In this document: positions 30,265 through 39,469 of the stretch, piece by piece
Numbering within the stretch: the stretch's first letter is position 1
How the letters are laid out: each line of letters opens with the position of its first letter
Origin: Saccharomyces paradoxus
Lineage: Eukaryota; Ascomycota; Saccharomycetes; Saccharomycetales; Saccharomycetaceae
NCBI RefSeq assembly: GCF_002079055.1
Contig: NC_047488.1
Span: 310,001 to 374,000 of the forward strand
DNA length: 64,000 nucleotides
Reading direction: 5' to 3'
Made by a program: the position numbers and the translations under genes
The notes under the pieces: model-generated
Told to the model about the DNA's origin: nothing
Seen by the model: only the letters and a program-made list of their open reading frames with translations
The model's database searches: none

Positions 30265-31269
30265 CTATTGTGGTATTTCGAGAACTAGTTTACCAATAGT
30301 TTTTCTACTTTCTATATCAGCTGCAGCAACTTTATAATCCTTTAATGGGTATGTTTTGTATATTTTAATGTTCAATTTCTTCGAATTGACTAGGCCAAAA
30401 AATTCGGCGGAGTAATATTTCCATTCCTCTGCATCGGCGATATAGCCGTAAAGTTGAGGTCTCACCAAAGTAATATTCTTTGGGGAAAGTCTGGTAATAG
30501 AGAATGGCGGGATAAGGCCTGATGCATTTCCAAAGGAAACAAATACACCTTTTCTTTTTAGCGCGGCTAAGGTAATTTCGAAGGTATCCTTTCCGACTGA
30601 ATCAAAACTAGCATCAACGCCTTTACCATTGGTAATTTTTAAAACTTGCTTTAAAATATCTTCTTTAGAAGAGTTGATCAAATATTCGGCGCCGTATTCC
30701 TTCGCTATCTTAAGCTTTTCATCAGTCGAGGCAACTGCAATCGCATGCGCACCTTTCATCCTGAGCAACTGATTTAAAATTAATCCAACACCACCAGCTG
30801 CAGCAAAAAGCAGTACATAGTCGCCCTTTTTAACGTGGTACGCTTCGTTTGTAAAGGACAAAGCAGTGAGAACTTGTAATAAACCAGCCGCATAAATTTT
30901 CAACTTTTCATCACTTGTTTCTTTTGGCAGCTTCATTACTGTACCTTGGGACGAAATTCCTGTATACTGCGCAAAAGTTGAACTAGATATATAAGCAACT
31001 TGGTCTCCAATTTCAAAATTGGTTACACCTTTACCCTTTGCTACGACGGTACCCGACGCTTCCCTGCCCAATACGTACGGTTTTTCACAGGGATAAAGAC
31101 CCTTCCGGAAGTAACTTTCGATGTAGTTAACACCTGTGTACTTGTTTTTTATTAGTAACTCTTCCTCCGAAATCGATGGTACAGGATAATCCTCATACTT
31201 GATAACGTCGTATCCACCGATTTCATCAATCAATACGACCTTCTGCGTTTCTGGTATAGTACATTTCAT
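30265..31269 (-). CDS. ZTA1: Zta1, NADPH-dependent quinone reductase (zeta-crystallin)
   Basis: Medium-chain dehydrogenase/reductase that reduces quinones with NADPH and, in the zeta-crystallin family, binds AU-rich RNA. 334 residues from the chosen ATG (MKCTIPE), the S. cerevisiae length; the frame extends 11 codons upstream to 31302 but that part is unlike the family. Visible: N-terminal catalytic fold with YTGVNYIESYFRKGLYP and LGREASGTVVAKGKGV, the NADPH Rossmann motif AAAGGVGLILNQL at about 157-169, and the C-terminal SRKTIGKLVLEIPQ. No zinc ligands, as expected for this quinone reductase branch. Divergent from FMP23. Confidence 0.96.
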   Translation of the reverse strand: MKCTIPETQKVVLIDEIGGYDVIKYEDYPVPSISEEELLIKNKYTGVNYIESYFRKGLYPCEKPYVLGREASGTVVAKGKGVTNFEIGDQVAYISSSTFAQYTGISSQGTVMKLPKETSDEKLKIYAAGLLQVLTALSFTNEAYHVKKGDYVLLFAAAGGVGLILNQLLRMKGAHAIAVASTDEKLKIAKEYGAEYLINSSKEDILKQVLKITNGKGVDASFDSVGKDTFEITLAALKRKGVFVSFGNASGLIPPFSITRLSPKNITLVRPQLYGYIADAEEWKYYSAEFFGLVNSKKLNIKIYKTYPLKDYKVAAADIESRKTIGKLVLEIPQ

Positions 31270-31585
31270 TTTCGTCTTGTTGATAGCGATTTCGTCTCTC
31301 AATCCACTAGCGGCATCATATCATCCACTAATGCAAACCGCCAGAAGATCTCACGCCCATGATACCATGCTTGTAATAGGGGAAGTTAACGTTCGGCTAA
31401 ATCATCCGGATCCGAGAACGGCACGCATTGTATTATCCGAACTGATAAGTCAACTAGAAATGAAGGGTGCAACTTCAGATGACACGCAAAAAGTGAAAAA
31501 TCCAGACAGAGATAACCTGGATAAAATCATAATGGGAAAGTAAACCTCTATTATGTGAATGTAACTGAAGAAAATCAAGTCACCG
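31270..31585. other. Divergent promoter ZTA1-FMP23 containing an unexplained ORF
   Basis: 316 bases. A plus-strand frame of 114 codons (31199-31543) begins antisense inside ZTA1 and ends 43 bases before the FMP23 ATG; its last 72 codons from the ATG at 31328 are in the gap. No domain recognised. See findings. Confidence 0.4.
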
Positions 31586-32113
31586 ATGCTAATCAACCGC
31601 TTGAGTAAAATTCGACCTGTAAAGCATTTTTCTACTATTAAACCCATTTTATCCAAGGAAGTTTCACGACGAGTGATTGTTGCACCTGCATCACACTTCA
31701 AGACCTCCAATCCAAATGCGAAAAGTAACATCCCCATCCATGAATACAAGCAACTGCCGGAGGATTCTAACTACATTGAAAAGCATTATAAGGAATTACA
31801 AATATTTTTAAATGAGTTTTTAATCAAGAAATTAAATAAGACTTATGCAGACTTCGAAGGAGATCCAGATGAGCTGGTGTTTCAGTTAGAAAAATTTATT
31901 GAACTAGAGGTTACTCCGAAATACACAGACCATTCTGCACCTGACGGTTGTGAGGGGAGGTTCAAATCCATCGGAGATAGGATAGTCGTTGATCGCTATT
32001 TAGATTTTGTAAAAGATGTCAGACTAACACTGCTCCTAAATGGAGGACATTCCTTCATATTTGATGTCATGCTACAAGCCAAAGAAGTCTTTGACAAAAT
32101 GCAAAAAGAATAG
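31586..32113 (+). CDS. FMP23: Fmp23, mitochondrial protein of unclear function
   Basis: 175 residues, same length as S. cerevisiae Fmp23, which was found in purified mitochondria and has been linked to iron/copper homeostasis without a defined activity. The N terminus is a typical presequence, basic, hydroxylated and without acidic residues up to about residue 25 (LINRLSKIRPVKHFSTIKPILSK). The remainder is a soluble helical domain (KELQIFLNEFLIKKLNKTYADFEG, DFVKDVRLTLLLNGGHSFIFDVMLQAKEVFDKM). No catalytic motif recognised. The frame is intact and syntenic. Confidence 0.9.
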   Translation: MLINRLSKIRPVKHFSTIKPILSKEVSRRVIVAPASHFKTSNPNAKSNIPIHEYKQLPEDSNYIEKHYKELQIFLNEFLIKKLNKTYADFEGDPDELVFQLEKFIELEVTPKYTDHSAPDGCEGRFKSIGDRIVVDRYLDFVKDVRLTLLLNGGHSFIFDVMLQAKEVFDKMQKE

Positions 32114-32586
32114 GAAAAAAAATTATAAATTTGATATATATTCATTCAGTTGGTCCTTTGACAGCGATGTACAAGTAATTAGCGTATAGTAAATATGTAT
32201 AGTTTTACGCTCTCGTCAATATCTGGGAGTACCTTATTACCGTTGGACAAGATTCTCTGAAAAAACATTTCCTTCCCGCACCCATACATTATTAAACCCA
32301 AACATTTCAGAGCACTGTCTCTTTTCCACGCTGACCGTATTGACCTTATCATAGAAAAGATGCGATGCGTCTTTGTGAAATGAAAGAAGTACTCTCGCTG
32401 GGGTCAGCCAGGTTCCACACCATCCTTTCAGCGGGCAAGTCCAGTAGCTTTGGGTTTCCCTTTCTCTGCTGTCCTCTGTTGAAAATCTATAACCAATAGG
32501 TAATAGTGATACTAATATAGCTAGTGCAATTTATATAGTAGCGTTTACTGAAGACTTAGAGGAAACGTATCAAGCCAGGGAAAAAG
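32114..32586. other. RPS11B promoter region
   Basis: 473 bases between FMP23 and RPS11B. It contains the paired Rap1 sites described separately, then T-rich and C/T-rich sequence downstream of them, the standard ribosomal protein promoter layout (Rap1, Fhl1/Ifh1 region, T-tracts). No other element recognised. Confidence 0.6.
32278..32306 (+). promoter_or_regulatory. Tandem Rap1 sites of the RPS11B promoter
   Basis: GCACCCATACATT (32278-32290), a near-perfect Rap1 site, is followed by AAACCCAAACATT (32294-32306) in the same orientation. They lie about 285 bases before the RPS11B ATG. Tandem Rap1 sites at this distance are the rule for yeast ribosomal protein genes. Confidence 0.8.
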
Positions 32587-33567
32587 ATGTCCACTGAATT
32601 AACTGTTCAATCTGAAAGAGCTTTCCAAAAGGTATGAGTGAATTACAACCCGAGTGAGATAATCAATGAAGTATTCAATACGAAAAGGAAAATTAGTCGA
32701 GATAATGTTGCTATAGTTTTACAACCGATTTCCAGATTAATGGAAAGAAAGAGTGGCAAGCGCTGTATCTCAAGAAAAAGGCCACTAGTTGAGAGCAGGA
32801 TCTCGAATAATCGAGAGTTCGCCACAATAAGAGCGAATTATAAATCAATTCTAGCAAAAAAGGGAACTTTCAACCTAAAGATGAAATATAACCGTGAAAG
32901 AATGTTGCAATTACCTAAATTACGATAGAGCCAAAACCCATAATCATTACTACAACGTTTTCTATGCTGAATGACTACTTTTATCGGCCAATACCAAAGT
33001 AAGGAAGGTTCCATCTTACGTAACGTTTTTCTTCAATGACTATGACACGCTCAACGATTTCCTTTTTGCCTAAAATAATAGGAACGAAATTCATGATTAT
33101 ATTACAAATCAACTGGTTTACTAACATGCTATTTTAAACAGCAACCTCACATCTTCAACAATCCAAAGGTCAAGACTTCCAAGAGAACCAAGAGATGGTA
33201 TAAGAACGCCGGTTTGGGATTCAAGACCCCAAAGACCGCTATTGAAGGTTCTTACATTGACAAGAAATGTCCATTCACTGGTTTAGTTTCCATCCGTGGT
33301 AAGATCTTGACTGGTACCGTCGTCTCCACCAAGATGCACCGTACCATCGTCATCAGAAGAGCTTACTTGCATTACATCCCTAAGTACAACAGATACGAAA
33401 AGAGACACAAGAACGTTCCAGTCCACGTTTCCCCAGCTTTCCGTGTCCAAGTTGGTGACATTGTTACCGTTGGTCAATGTAGACCAATCTCCAAGACTGT
33501 TAGATTTAACGTCGTCAAGGTCTCTGCTGCTACCGGTAAGGCCAACAAGCAATTTGCTAAATTTTAA
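32587..33567 (+). CDS. RPS11B: Ribosomal protein S11 (uS17), two exons
   Basis: Small-subunit protein uS17 that binds 18S rRNA. Exon 1 is 32587-32631 (15 codons, [15 protein letters not shown]) and exon 2 is 33142-33567; joined they give 156 residues, the known length. The exon 2 sequence from [21 protein letters not shown] to KANKQFAKF is the standard yeast protein, with the uS17 signature around [21 protein letters not shown]. The frame upstream of 33214 is needed for full length, showing that the ORF seen there is only part of exon 2. Biased codons and Rap1 sites agree. Named B rather than A by synteny with FMP23 and REB1. Confidence 0.97.
32632..33141 (+). other. Intron of RPS11B (510 bases)
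   Basis: The 5' splice site is GTATGA (32632-32637) instead of the usual yeast GTATGT, the branch site is the consensus TACTAAC (33119-33125) and the 3' site is CAG at 33139-33141, 17 bases past the branch adenosine. Its size is typical for ribosomal protein introns. A 96-codon open frame (32638-32928) lies inside; it begins at a GTG and is probably chance. Confidence 0.92.
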
Positions 33568-34144
33568 AGAAATAAAATTAACAAGATGATATAATAATAA
33601 GTGGAGAATAAAACGTAGAATCTTTGGTGAATTATTTAAATTGAAGCGCCAAATATTAGGCCCTTATTCTTTTTCTTTTACCAGCCTTAGTTTTCTTCCT
33701 TCTCTTTAGTAATTGTTTCTATATACGGCTTATCTATTTTATATATTTTTAACATGAATATATGAATGACATTTTTAATAATGACACTTTGGCAAGGCGC
33801 TGGTGAGTCCAACTGCTTCTTCATTCCCTGGCATGGGCGTCGCGTCGCGCCAGTCTTTGCAAGAATTTATGCAGAGAAGACCAGTTTATTCTGGGACAAA
33901 AAATAAATTCATTATACATATAAGTAAAAATAATATAAATACAACGGCTCCATGTGTAAGTCGAAAACAAAAAAATTGGTGTCAAGGAAGGAAAAAGAAA
34001 AGTCAATATCTCTGGCGGTAAGTGAAGGCAGATTAGCCAAATTATTATAGGACTGAAAAAAGAGAAATGAAGGAAAAACAACACATACATACTATCAATC
34101 ATTATTGTATTTTGTTTCGCTTTTGCCAAATATACTTCCTGGAA
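33568..34144. other. Convergent 3' region RPS11B-REB1
   Basis: 577 bases between two convergent genes, very AT-rich (for example around 33740-33780). Small ORFs on both strands (33803-34021 and 33821-34129) have no recognisable features. No RNA gene signature seen. Confidence 0.4.
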
Positions 34145-36571
34145 CTAATTTTCTGTTTTCATTGAAATATTGGAGCTAAAATAATCAACTAGCTCTTTAC
34201 TAATTTCATTGATTGATTTTTGTTTGTAGCCTTTAACCTTTTTCTTCATTCTCTCATAGCACAATTTCAGTTCCAACCCATTTAATTTCATGCCAGGCTT
34301 CAAAGCTGCTAGTTCATCCCAATCCACTTGAGAATCCTCCGTTATACCTAAATCTCTTAATTTTTCAAAAATCCATAACATGTCATCGTCTTTTACAGTT
34401 TGAATTTTGGCAATAGCTTCCCTTTTAACTAATTTGTTCCATTTATAACGACATTGAATACGTGATCTTGTACCACCCATGCGCTCACTAACAATGGTCC
34501 AATTGATGATGTCTTTGAAATCTAGTTTACCATTACCCATCAGAGATTTCCTTAATTTATTATTGTGACGTCTTATTGTATTTGACAAACTTTTAGAATG
34601 TGTGCTTGTTGCTGATGGGGCAGGTACTATCGAATTTTGAGAATTGTCATCCAGCTGAATACCTAATGAATCGTGTGGCTTGTCTTCGTCTTTGTTATTG
34701 TCTCCAAGAGATGAAGAAGCAGCGGCGGCAGCAGCGGCGGCAATAGCATCGTCATCGTCTTGTTGCTTTTGTTGAAGAAGTTGTTGTTGTTCTTGAATAG
34801 CAGCGGCAGCAGCAGCAGCAGCAGAAGCTGTATCATCGTCGTCTTCATCGTCATTACGATGATCATTCTGGTCATCTTGTAGTAAGTGCTGTTCTTCTTC
34901 CAATAAGTTTGGATGCAATTGAGACTGTTGTTGCTGGGCTTCTTCCAACATATCGCCGATGACCTTTTTCAAAAGTTCTTCTTCTTCAACAGACCACCTA
35001 TTTGATGCTCTATTGGTACCACATTTTACGTAGTTTCTCCAACGATCTCTACAATCTTCGGGCATTCTTCCCAAAGTTTTACCTATTTCCGCCCACTGGC
35101 CTTCTTTTTCCGCACATAATTTAGCTAGCTCTTGCTCCTCCTCCGCGGTCCATTTACCACGCTGTTCGAAAATGTGATATTTTCTTCTCATATGTTTATA
35201 GATGGAGGAGCTAGATCTATAAGGTAATACTTTGTAAATATTATTCCAAAAGTTGTCCTTTGGCCTGTCAGAACTCCATATCCTTTCACAAACTTGTTGT
35301 CTAGTCAAACGTTCAATGGCCTCATACTCATTGATAAACCTTTCTAAAGCGGCATCTTCGGCTTTATCAAAGGCTTTGCTATTGTTAGACCTTGAAGTCG
35401 ATGGCGTTGCTGAAGATGAGGATAAAGATACTAAAGACGATGCCTTTGTGGCGGCTGATTGAAGTAGCTGCGATATTTCTGAATTATCTACATTACCAGC
35501 TTCATTATCATGAGAAGGAGATTTTTGTTGATGCTGTTGAGTATCTTGAGAGATAACTTTAGGCAAGACCTCCATATAATTTCTGGATTTGTTGAGGGAA
35601 TTATCTAGCATGGAGTCTTTTTGTAGCTCAGAGTATTGCTTGGTACTATTTGATAAATCATCAGTATCGTCGTTGTCATTCTTGTTCTGCTGATTCAAAC
35701 CATGGGTACGCATTAAGTGGTCTTTAATATGTTTCAATTTTTCGTTATCGTCAGTATCAGCCGCAGTATTCAAATATTGCTGGAAATCAGGATGTTGAGT
35801 AATCGAATCTGCATCGATTATAGCCTTGTGGACCAGTTGGTCACGATCAATCACGTCATTATTGGTATCGTTGTCATCCGCATCACCCAAAGTGGTTAAT
35901 TCCGGATCCACGTTTCCAATTTGCCTATCATCATCATCGTTATTGTTTTTCTGCTTTTTCTGTGAATTATCATGACCATTTTCATTATCATGCTGTCTTT
36001 TGTGCGGGTTGGTGCTATCGTTATTGTTGTTGTTATTTTTCGATAGAGTGTAAGCAGCAGCAACGGCAGCCATAGCCATAGATTGGTGATCATCGTCCAC
36101 GCCAACACTCGCATCTTTCTTATTCTTGTCGTCGTCGTCATCCACGACTATGTCAGATTGAGAAAAGTGATTACTGTCATTGCCATTGTCATTGTTATTA
36201 TTGTTTTCCTCATCTTCATCGTCTTGTTGGTGATGCGCCGTTTGCCTTAAATACCAGTCCATGACTGCATTATGTTGTTCATTGGAGTTGGCATTATCTA
36301 CGTTCGGAGATGATTCATTCGCGTTCAGTGCGCTAATATTCTCGGAATCATCGTTATTATCCTCATTCCTATTACTGTCATCATTATTATTAACATCAAC
36401 ATCACTACTACTTTCGACATTATTCTGCTTTTTAGAGTGTTTGTTTTCCAGATCCTTCGTATGCAATTGAGGGTCATGGTTTTGGTGATCTAGACCTACA
36501 CCGACATATTTCAAGACAGCCTCTTCCACGGACTCTTGATTTGCGTTTTTATCATTATGACCTGAAGGCAT
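34145..36571 (-). CDS. REB1: General regulatory factor Reb1
   Basis: Essential Myb-type DNA-binding protein recognising TTACCCG; it opens promoters, terminates Pol II by roadblock and binds the rDNA enhancer. 808 residues. The N-terminal half is low complexity: Asn/Asp-rich runs (about 55-240) and Ala/Gln runs. The DNA-binding region starts near residue 400; Myb repeats are seen at RGKWTAEEEQELAKLCAEKEGQWAEIG...CRDRWRNYV (about 470-515) and RWSVEEEELLKKVI, which is interrupted by a long Gln/Ala/Asp-rich insert before the second half resumes (IINWTIVSERMGGTRSRIQCRYKWNKL). This split Myb arrangement is characteristic of yeast Reb1. Length differs slightly from S. cerevisiae (810), consistent with repeat variation. 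Confidence 0.97.
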   Translation of the reverse strand: MPSGHNDKNANQESVEEAVLKYVGVGLDHQNHDPQLHTKDLENKHSKKQNNVESSSDVDVNNNDDSNRNEDNNDDSENISALNANESSPNVDNANSNEQHNAVMDWYLRQTAHHQQDDEDEENNNNNDNGNDSNHFSQSDIVVDDDDDKNKKDASVGVDDDHQSMAMAAVAAAYTLSKNNNNNNDSTNPHKRQHDNENGHDNSQKKQKNNNDDDDRQIGNVDPELTTLGDADDNDTNNDVIDRDQLVHKAIIDADSITQHPDFQQYLNTAADTDDNEKLKHIKDHLMRTHGLNQQNKNDNDDTDDLSNSTKQYSELQKDSMLDNSLNKSRNYMEVLPKVISQDTQQHQQKSPSHDNEAGNVDNSEISQLLQSAATKASSLVSLSSSSATPSTSRSNNSKAFDKAEDAALERFINEYEAIERLTRQQVCERIWSSDRPKDNFWNNIYKVLPYRSSSSIYKHMRRKYHIFEQRGKWTAEEEQELAKLCAEKEGQWAEIGKTLGRMPEDCRDRWRNYVKCGTNRASNRWSVEEEELLKKVIGDMLEEAQQQQSQLHPNLLEEEQHLLQDDQNDHRNDDEDDDDTASAAAAAAAAIQEQQQLLQQKQQDDDDAIAAAAAAAASSSLGDNNKDEDKPHDSLGIQLDDNSQNSIVPAPSATSTHSKSLSNTIRRHNNKLRKSLMGNGKLDFKDIINWTIVSERMGGTRSRIQCRYKWNKLVKREAIAKIQTVKDDDMLWIFEKLRDLGITEDSQVDWDELAALKPGMKLNGLELKLCYERMKKKVKGYKQKSINEISKELVDYFSSNISMKTEN

Positions 36572-36937
36572 ATTGATTGAGCTATAAATATTCTAATTCA
36601 GCAGCAACACCTTGAGTTCAAACTAATAACAAATACAGTGTAGATAACCTTGCTTGTGATGATGTTTATTTATTTACTTTAGGTTGGGTCCACAGCAGGG
36701 TAATAAAAGCCTGAGTTTGTTGTTTTGTCTTGTGTGGTCCAGAAAGCTGCCATTTGTTTGTCGTTGTCCTTTGTGAGGGTAGGTCCCTTGGCCGCCTTTG
36801 GTTTGCCACCCGGAATAGAGACAATTTAAATGCGGGTAACAAAATTGTTGCTATATATCACGTGATCATACTTTATGAGGAGTTTTTAGAAGACGACGTG
36901 AACACAGGCTCAATGTATTGAAAGTTTACGTAACAGT
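36572..36937. promoter_or_regulatory. REB1 promoter with Reb1 and E-box motifs
   Basis: 366 bases upstream of REB1. CGGGTAA at 36833-36839 is a Reb1 core site about 262 bases before the REB1 ATG, and TCACGTGA at 36858-36865 is a palindromic Cbf1 type E box. REB1 autoregulation through Reb1 sites in its own promoter is known in S. cerevisiae. The REG2 gene ends at 36938, so the same Reb1 site could also help end REG2 transcription. Confidence 0.6.
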
Positions 36938-38017
36938 TTATAAGAGCACGTTGGGTATACTAGCGTCTATGTAAGTATCAATGTCATTTCCCGTTTCAGT
37001 TCCAGTTTCTGCTTCAGTGTCAGTGTCAGTATCAGTATCAGTGTCAGTGTCAGTGTCAGTGTCAGTTTCTGACTCGAAAATAAATGTAGAATGGCTTGAA
37101 GTCGACGAGGATTTTACGGCGGAATGATGACTTATGTTGGATAGCTTGAGATCAGAGTCAACCCGAAGCACACTACTGAAATCTGGTTTTCTTCCCCCTA
37201 GCAGAACATTCCTTGGAACGTCGCGAACGTCGTGCTTATGCCGATGGTCCCCACTATTACTACTGATAATGGCGGTTGCAGTGGCAGTGGCAGTGTCCCT
37301 GACAGCAGTGGCAGTAATAGTGTCACTGGCGACGTAAACGCTGCTATAGTCATAAAAAATTCGCTTGCTTGCTGCGTAGCCAATACAGGAATCAAGTTCA
37401 GACTGTGAACAAGGGCGCGGTTCATCAGCCGAATTCAATCGTGTCGAGGGGAGCCTTTGTATAAAGTGATCATCAGTTATAATGCACTGTTCGACGTTAT
37501 CGTTAAATTTGATGTGCCTTTCTCGTGGGCCGTCCACTATGTCTTTTCTTTTGCGTGCCTTAAACCAACTTCTCCAAAAAAGGTTCTCCAACCTTTGATC
37601 ATTGTCCACTTTCTTGTGTTTTTGTAACAGTAAAACATTGCCATTCTTTACAGTCTTGTTCAAGTGTCTCTCATGCTTGTCATTTTTCTTGTAATTGTTT
37701 TTACTGCCACAATTAATGAATTTGATGAATTTCCATAAATTCAAATTCAAGATTAAGCTTCTTTGCTCGTGAAAATCAAAATTCTTCTTCTTGACCGTTG
37801 GCAATATGTACGTTCTTTTCTTATTTATTTTCCATTGTTTGGCGTTTAAAGACTTGACCTTTCTTAAGCAGTACGTACCATTTGCAGCAGCGGAAGAATA
37901 TCTCATGTCGTTTCTACTCATTAAAATTCTGACCGCTTCAATGAATTTACTACTTTCCTCTTCCTCTAGAGGGTCGTAAAATAAGTTATCCAAAGACTCA
38001 CAATTACTCAAGGTCAT
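36938..38017 (-). CDS. REG2: Reg2, regulatory subunit of PP1 phosphatase Glc7
   Basis: Paralogue of Reg1; targets Glc7 in glucose control of maltose permease and Snf1 signalling. 359 residues from the chosen ATG (MTLSN); one more in-frame ATG lies two codons upstream. The PP1-docking motif is RHIKFNDNVEQC at 169-180 (RxIxF, residues 169-173), the same block as in Reg1. The region before it (QRLENLFWRSWFKARKRK) is conserved. Two low-complexity tracts, an Ala/Thr run (TATATATAIISS) and a long Thr-Asp run ahead of the C terminus, make the protein about 20 residues longer than S. cerevisiae Reg2 (338). Confidence 0.94.
   Translation of the reverse strand: MTLSNCESLDNLFYDPLEEEESSKFIEAVRILMSRNDMRYSSAAANGTYCLRKVKSLNAKQWKINKKRTYILPTVKKKNFDFHEQRSLILNLNLWKFIKFINCGSKNNYKKNDKHERHLNKTVKNGNVLLLQKHKKVDNDQRLENLFWRSWFKARKRKDIVDGPRERHIKFNDNVEQCIITDDHFIQRLPSTRLNSADEPRPCSQSELDSCIGYAASKRIFYDYSSVYVASDTITATAVRDTATATATAIISSNSGDHRHKHDVRDVPRNVLLGGRKPDFSSVLRVDSDLKLSNISHHSAVKSSSTSSHSTFIFESETDTDTDTDTDTDTDTDTEAETGTETGNDIDTYIDASIPNVLL
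37014..37067. repeat. Hexanucleotide microsatellite in REG2 (Thr-Asp repeat)
   Basis: About nine tandem copies of a 6-bp unit (GTCAGT/ATCAGT on the plus strand) that encode alternating Thr-Asp in Reg2. The 6-bp period keeps the frame whatever the copy number, so length can vary freely between strains. Confidence 0.9.
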
Positions 38018-38517
38018 TCTCATGCAATTACTTATTCCTCTCCTTTTTTCTTTCTCAATCTAATACTTTATTGAGAGACAAAGAGCGAGAACGACAATAA
38101 AAAGTTTCGAGACAACGCTAAACTTGACGTGCGTACGAAGACACAACCATATATAATAGTATTTATCAAGAAAGAAGCCGTAACTCAGGAAGCAACGATT
38201 ATTTTATGCACTATTAGTTAGCGAAAAGGGGTATGCGTGGCTAATAACAAGTGAAGGCAGCTCGTTGCGATGTAGTGATGATAACTGTGAGGTTTCCTGT
38301 ATTGACACAATAAGCGCATGATTTTAATCACTCCCCCACGTTTTTTTATTCAGCGCTGCCCCGCCACATGCAGCCGGGCCGTCGGAAAAGCAAGAGAAGG
38401 ATAAACTATCGGGCAAATGGCGTGGAAGGGCCCTCCCCATTGGCCCTTAGTCATATTTCTTCAATGTTACAGTTATGTTATATCATACTTATGTATAAAG
38501 ATAATATATACATGGTT
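38018..38517. other. REG2 promoter and RFS1 3' region
   Basis: 500 bases. CCCCAC followed by a T/A-rich tract at 38334-38349 matches, on the minus strand, the Mig1 pattern of an AT-rich box followed by GTGGGG, about 315 bases before REG2. Poly(T) and GC-rich CCGGGCCG follow nearer RFS1. Mig1 control of REG2 is inference. Confidence 0.4.
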
Positions 38518-39150
38518 TTACAAATCTTTGATGCGGTCGTAAAACGCCTTCCCTTGAAGTTGGTGAACTTTTAGCTCGGAAACACTGGGAGGTCTGTTAC
38601 CGTCGAGTCCAGAGATGGATCCTGCGCCCCATGCGGAGGATCCATTGACATCATCAGTGTCGGTTAATTCCTTGTATGCGTTCTTATACCCCAATGGGAC
38701 GTAGATGACTCCATGGTGAACTAGAGTACTCATTGCGTTCATGATACACATTTCTGTATCCCCCTTTCCGCTTATTGCGCCTGAGACGAACAAACCGGCA
38801 ATTTTGCCATGAAGAGATCCCTTGGCCCAAAGGCCACCAGTGTTAGAGTCCCAGAAGCTTTTCCATTCCGCGGGGAAGTTACCAAACTTAGTAGGTATTC
38901 CGAATAAGTAGTAATCGTACTCGACCAACGTCTCTCTTGTTAGAATTTTGTACGAAAAATCCGCATTAGTTTTAGCAACTTTGCCTCCCGCTTCTCCTTC
39001 TTCTCCCAGGTTTTCAGTTTTGTAGCTAACGTCTGGTACTTGGAAAATTTCAGCCTCACCACCAGCTATCTCGATACCTTTTTTCTCATTCTCTGCCAAC
39101 TTGGCAATTGTATCGTCCACTGAGTAAATCAAAATAGCAACTTTCGGCAT
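38518..39150 (-). CDS. RFS1: Rfs1, flavodoxin-like protein of eisosomes
   Basis: Member of the WrbA/flavodoxin-like family with Pst2 and Ycp4; in fungi these act as NAD(P)H:quinone reductases at the plasma membrane. 210 residues, normal length. Flavodoxin fold with the N-terminal strand VAILIYSVDDTIAKLAE, where the usual phosphate-binding S/T-rich loop is altered, YDYYLFGIPTKFGNFPAEWKSFWDSNTGGLW, and KIAGLFVSGAISGKGDTEMCIMNAM. The altered first loop is a known trait of Rfs1 and may weaken FMN binding. The frame is intact. Confidence 0.95.
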   Translation of the reverse strand: MPKVAILIYSVDDTIAKLAENEKKGIEIAGGEAEIFQVPDVSYKTENLGEEGEAGGKVAKTNADFSYKILTRETLVEYDYYLFGIPTKFGNFPAEWKSFWDSNTGGLWAKGSLHGKIAGLFVSGAISGKGDTEMCIMNAMSTLVHHGVIYVPLGYKNAYKELTDTDDVNGSSAWGAGSISGLDGNRPPSVSELKVHQLQGKAFYDRIKDL

Positions 39151-39469
39151 TTTTTATATGGCGTCGTATGTGTTTTTAATAGTAGTAGTATGTCGGAGAT
39201 CTTGTCCTTAGATATTTCTCGAGAAAAGTGTAACATTCAATATATTTTCTTTTTATTTCTTTTTCCTTTTCCCTCTTTTATGTATTTTTGATTGTCCGCC
39301 CCTTAGGTTTTTCTCCTTACCACTAGGCAACCGAACTGGAGCGGCTGTGCGATATACAAGAAAGAGTTTGAAATCTTCCCTTCGATTCGCTCATAAGCGG
39401 TATCATAATGGCGCTAGGTACATAGGCTAGGTACATAAGTTGCATATATATAAACACATGTATGTGCCC
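39151..39469. other. Intergenic region RFS1-YBR053C
   Basis: 319 bases, T-rich near 39240-39300. A tandem TAGGTACATA motif (39414-39436) lies close to the YBR053C 3' end. Otherwise nothing recognised. Confidence 0.4.

Noticed and set aside
33283-33552. Minus-strand ORF antisense to RPS11B exon 2
   Set aside because: Ser/Asp/Val-rich shadow of a biased ribosomal protein exon.
35896-36470. ORFs on both strands in the REB1 N-terminal region
   Set aside because: Out-of-frame readings of Asn/Asp-codon repeats, giving Thr/Ile/Met or Ser/Leu runs.
37134-37425. Plus- and minus-strand ORFs overlapping REG2 (position of a dubious S. cerevisiae ORF)
   Set aside because: Fully inside REG2 and made of its repeat tracts; no independent support.
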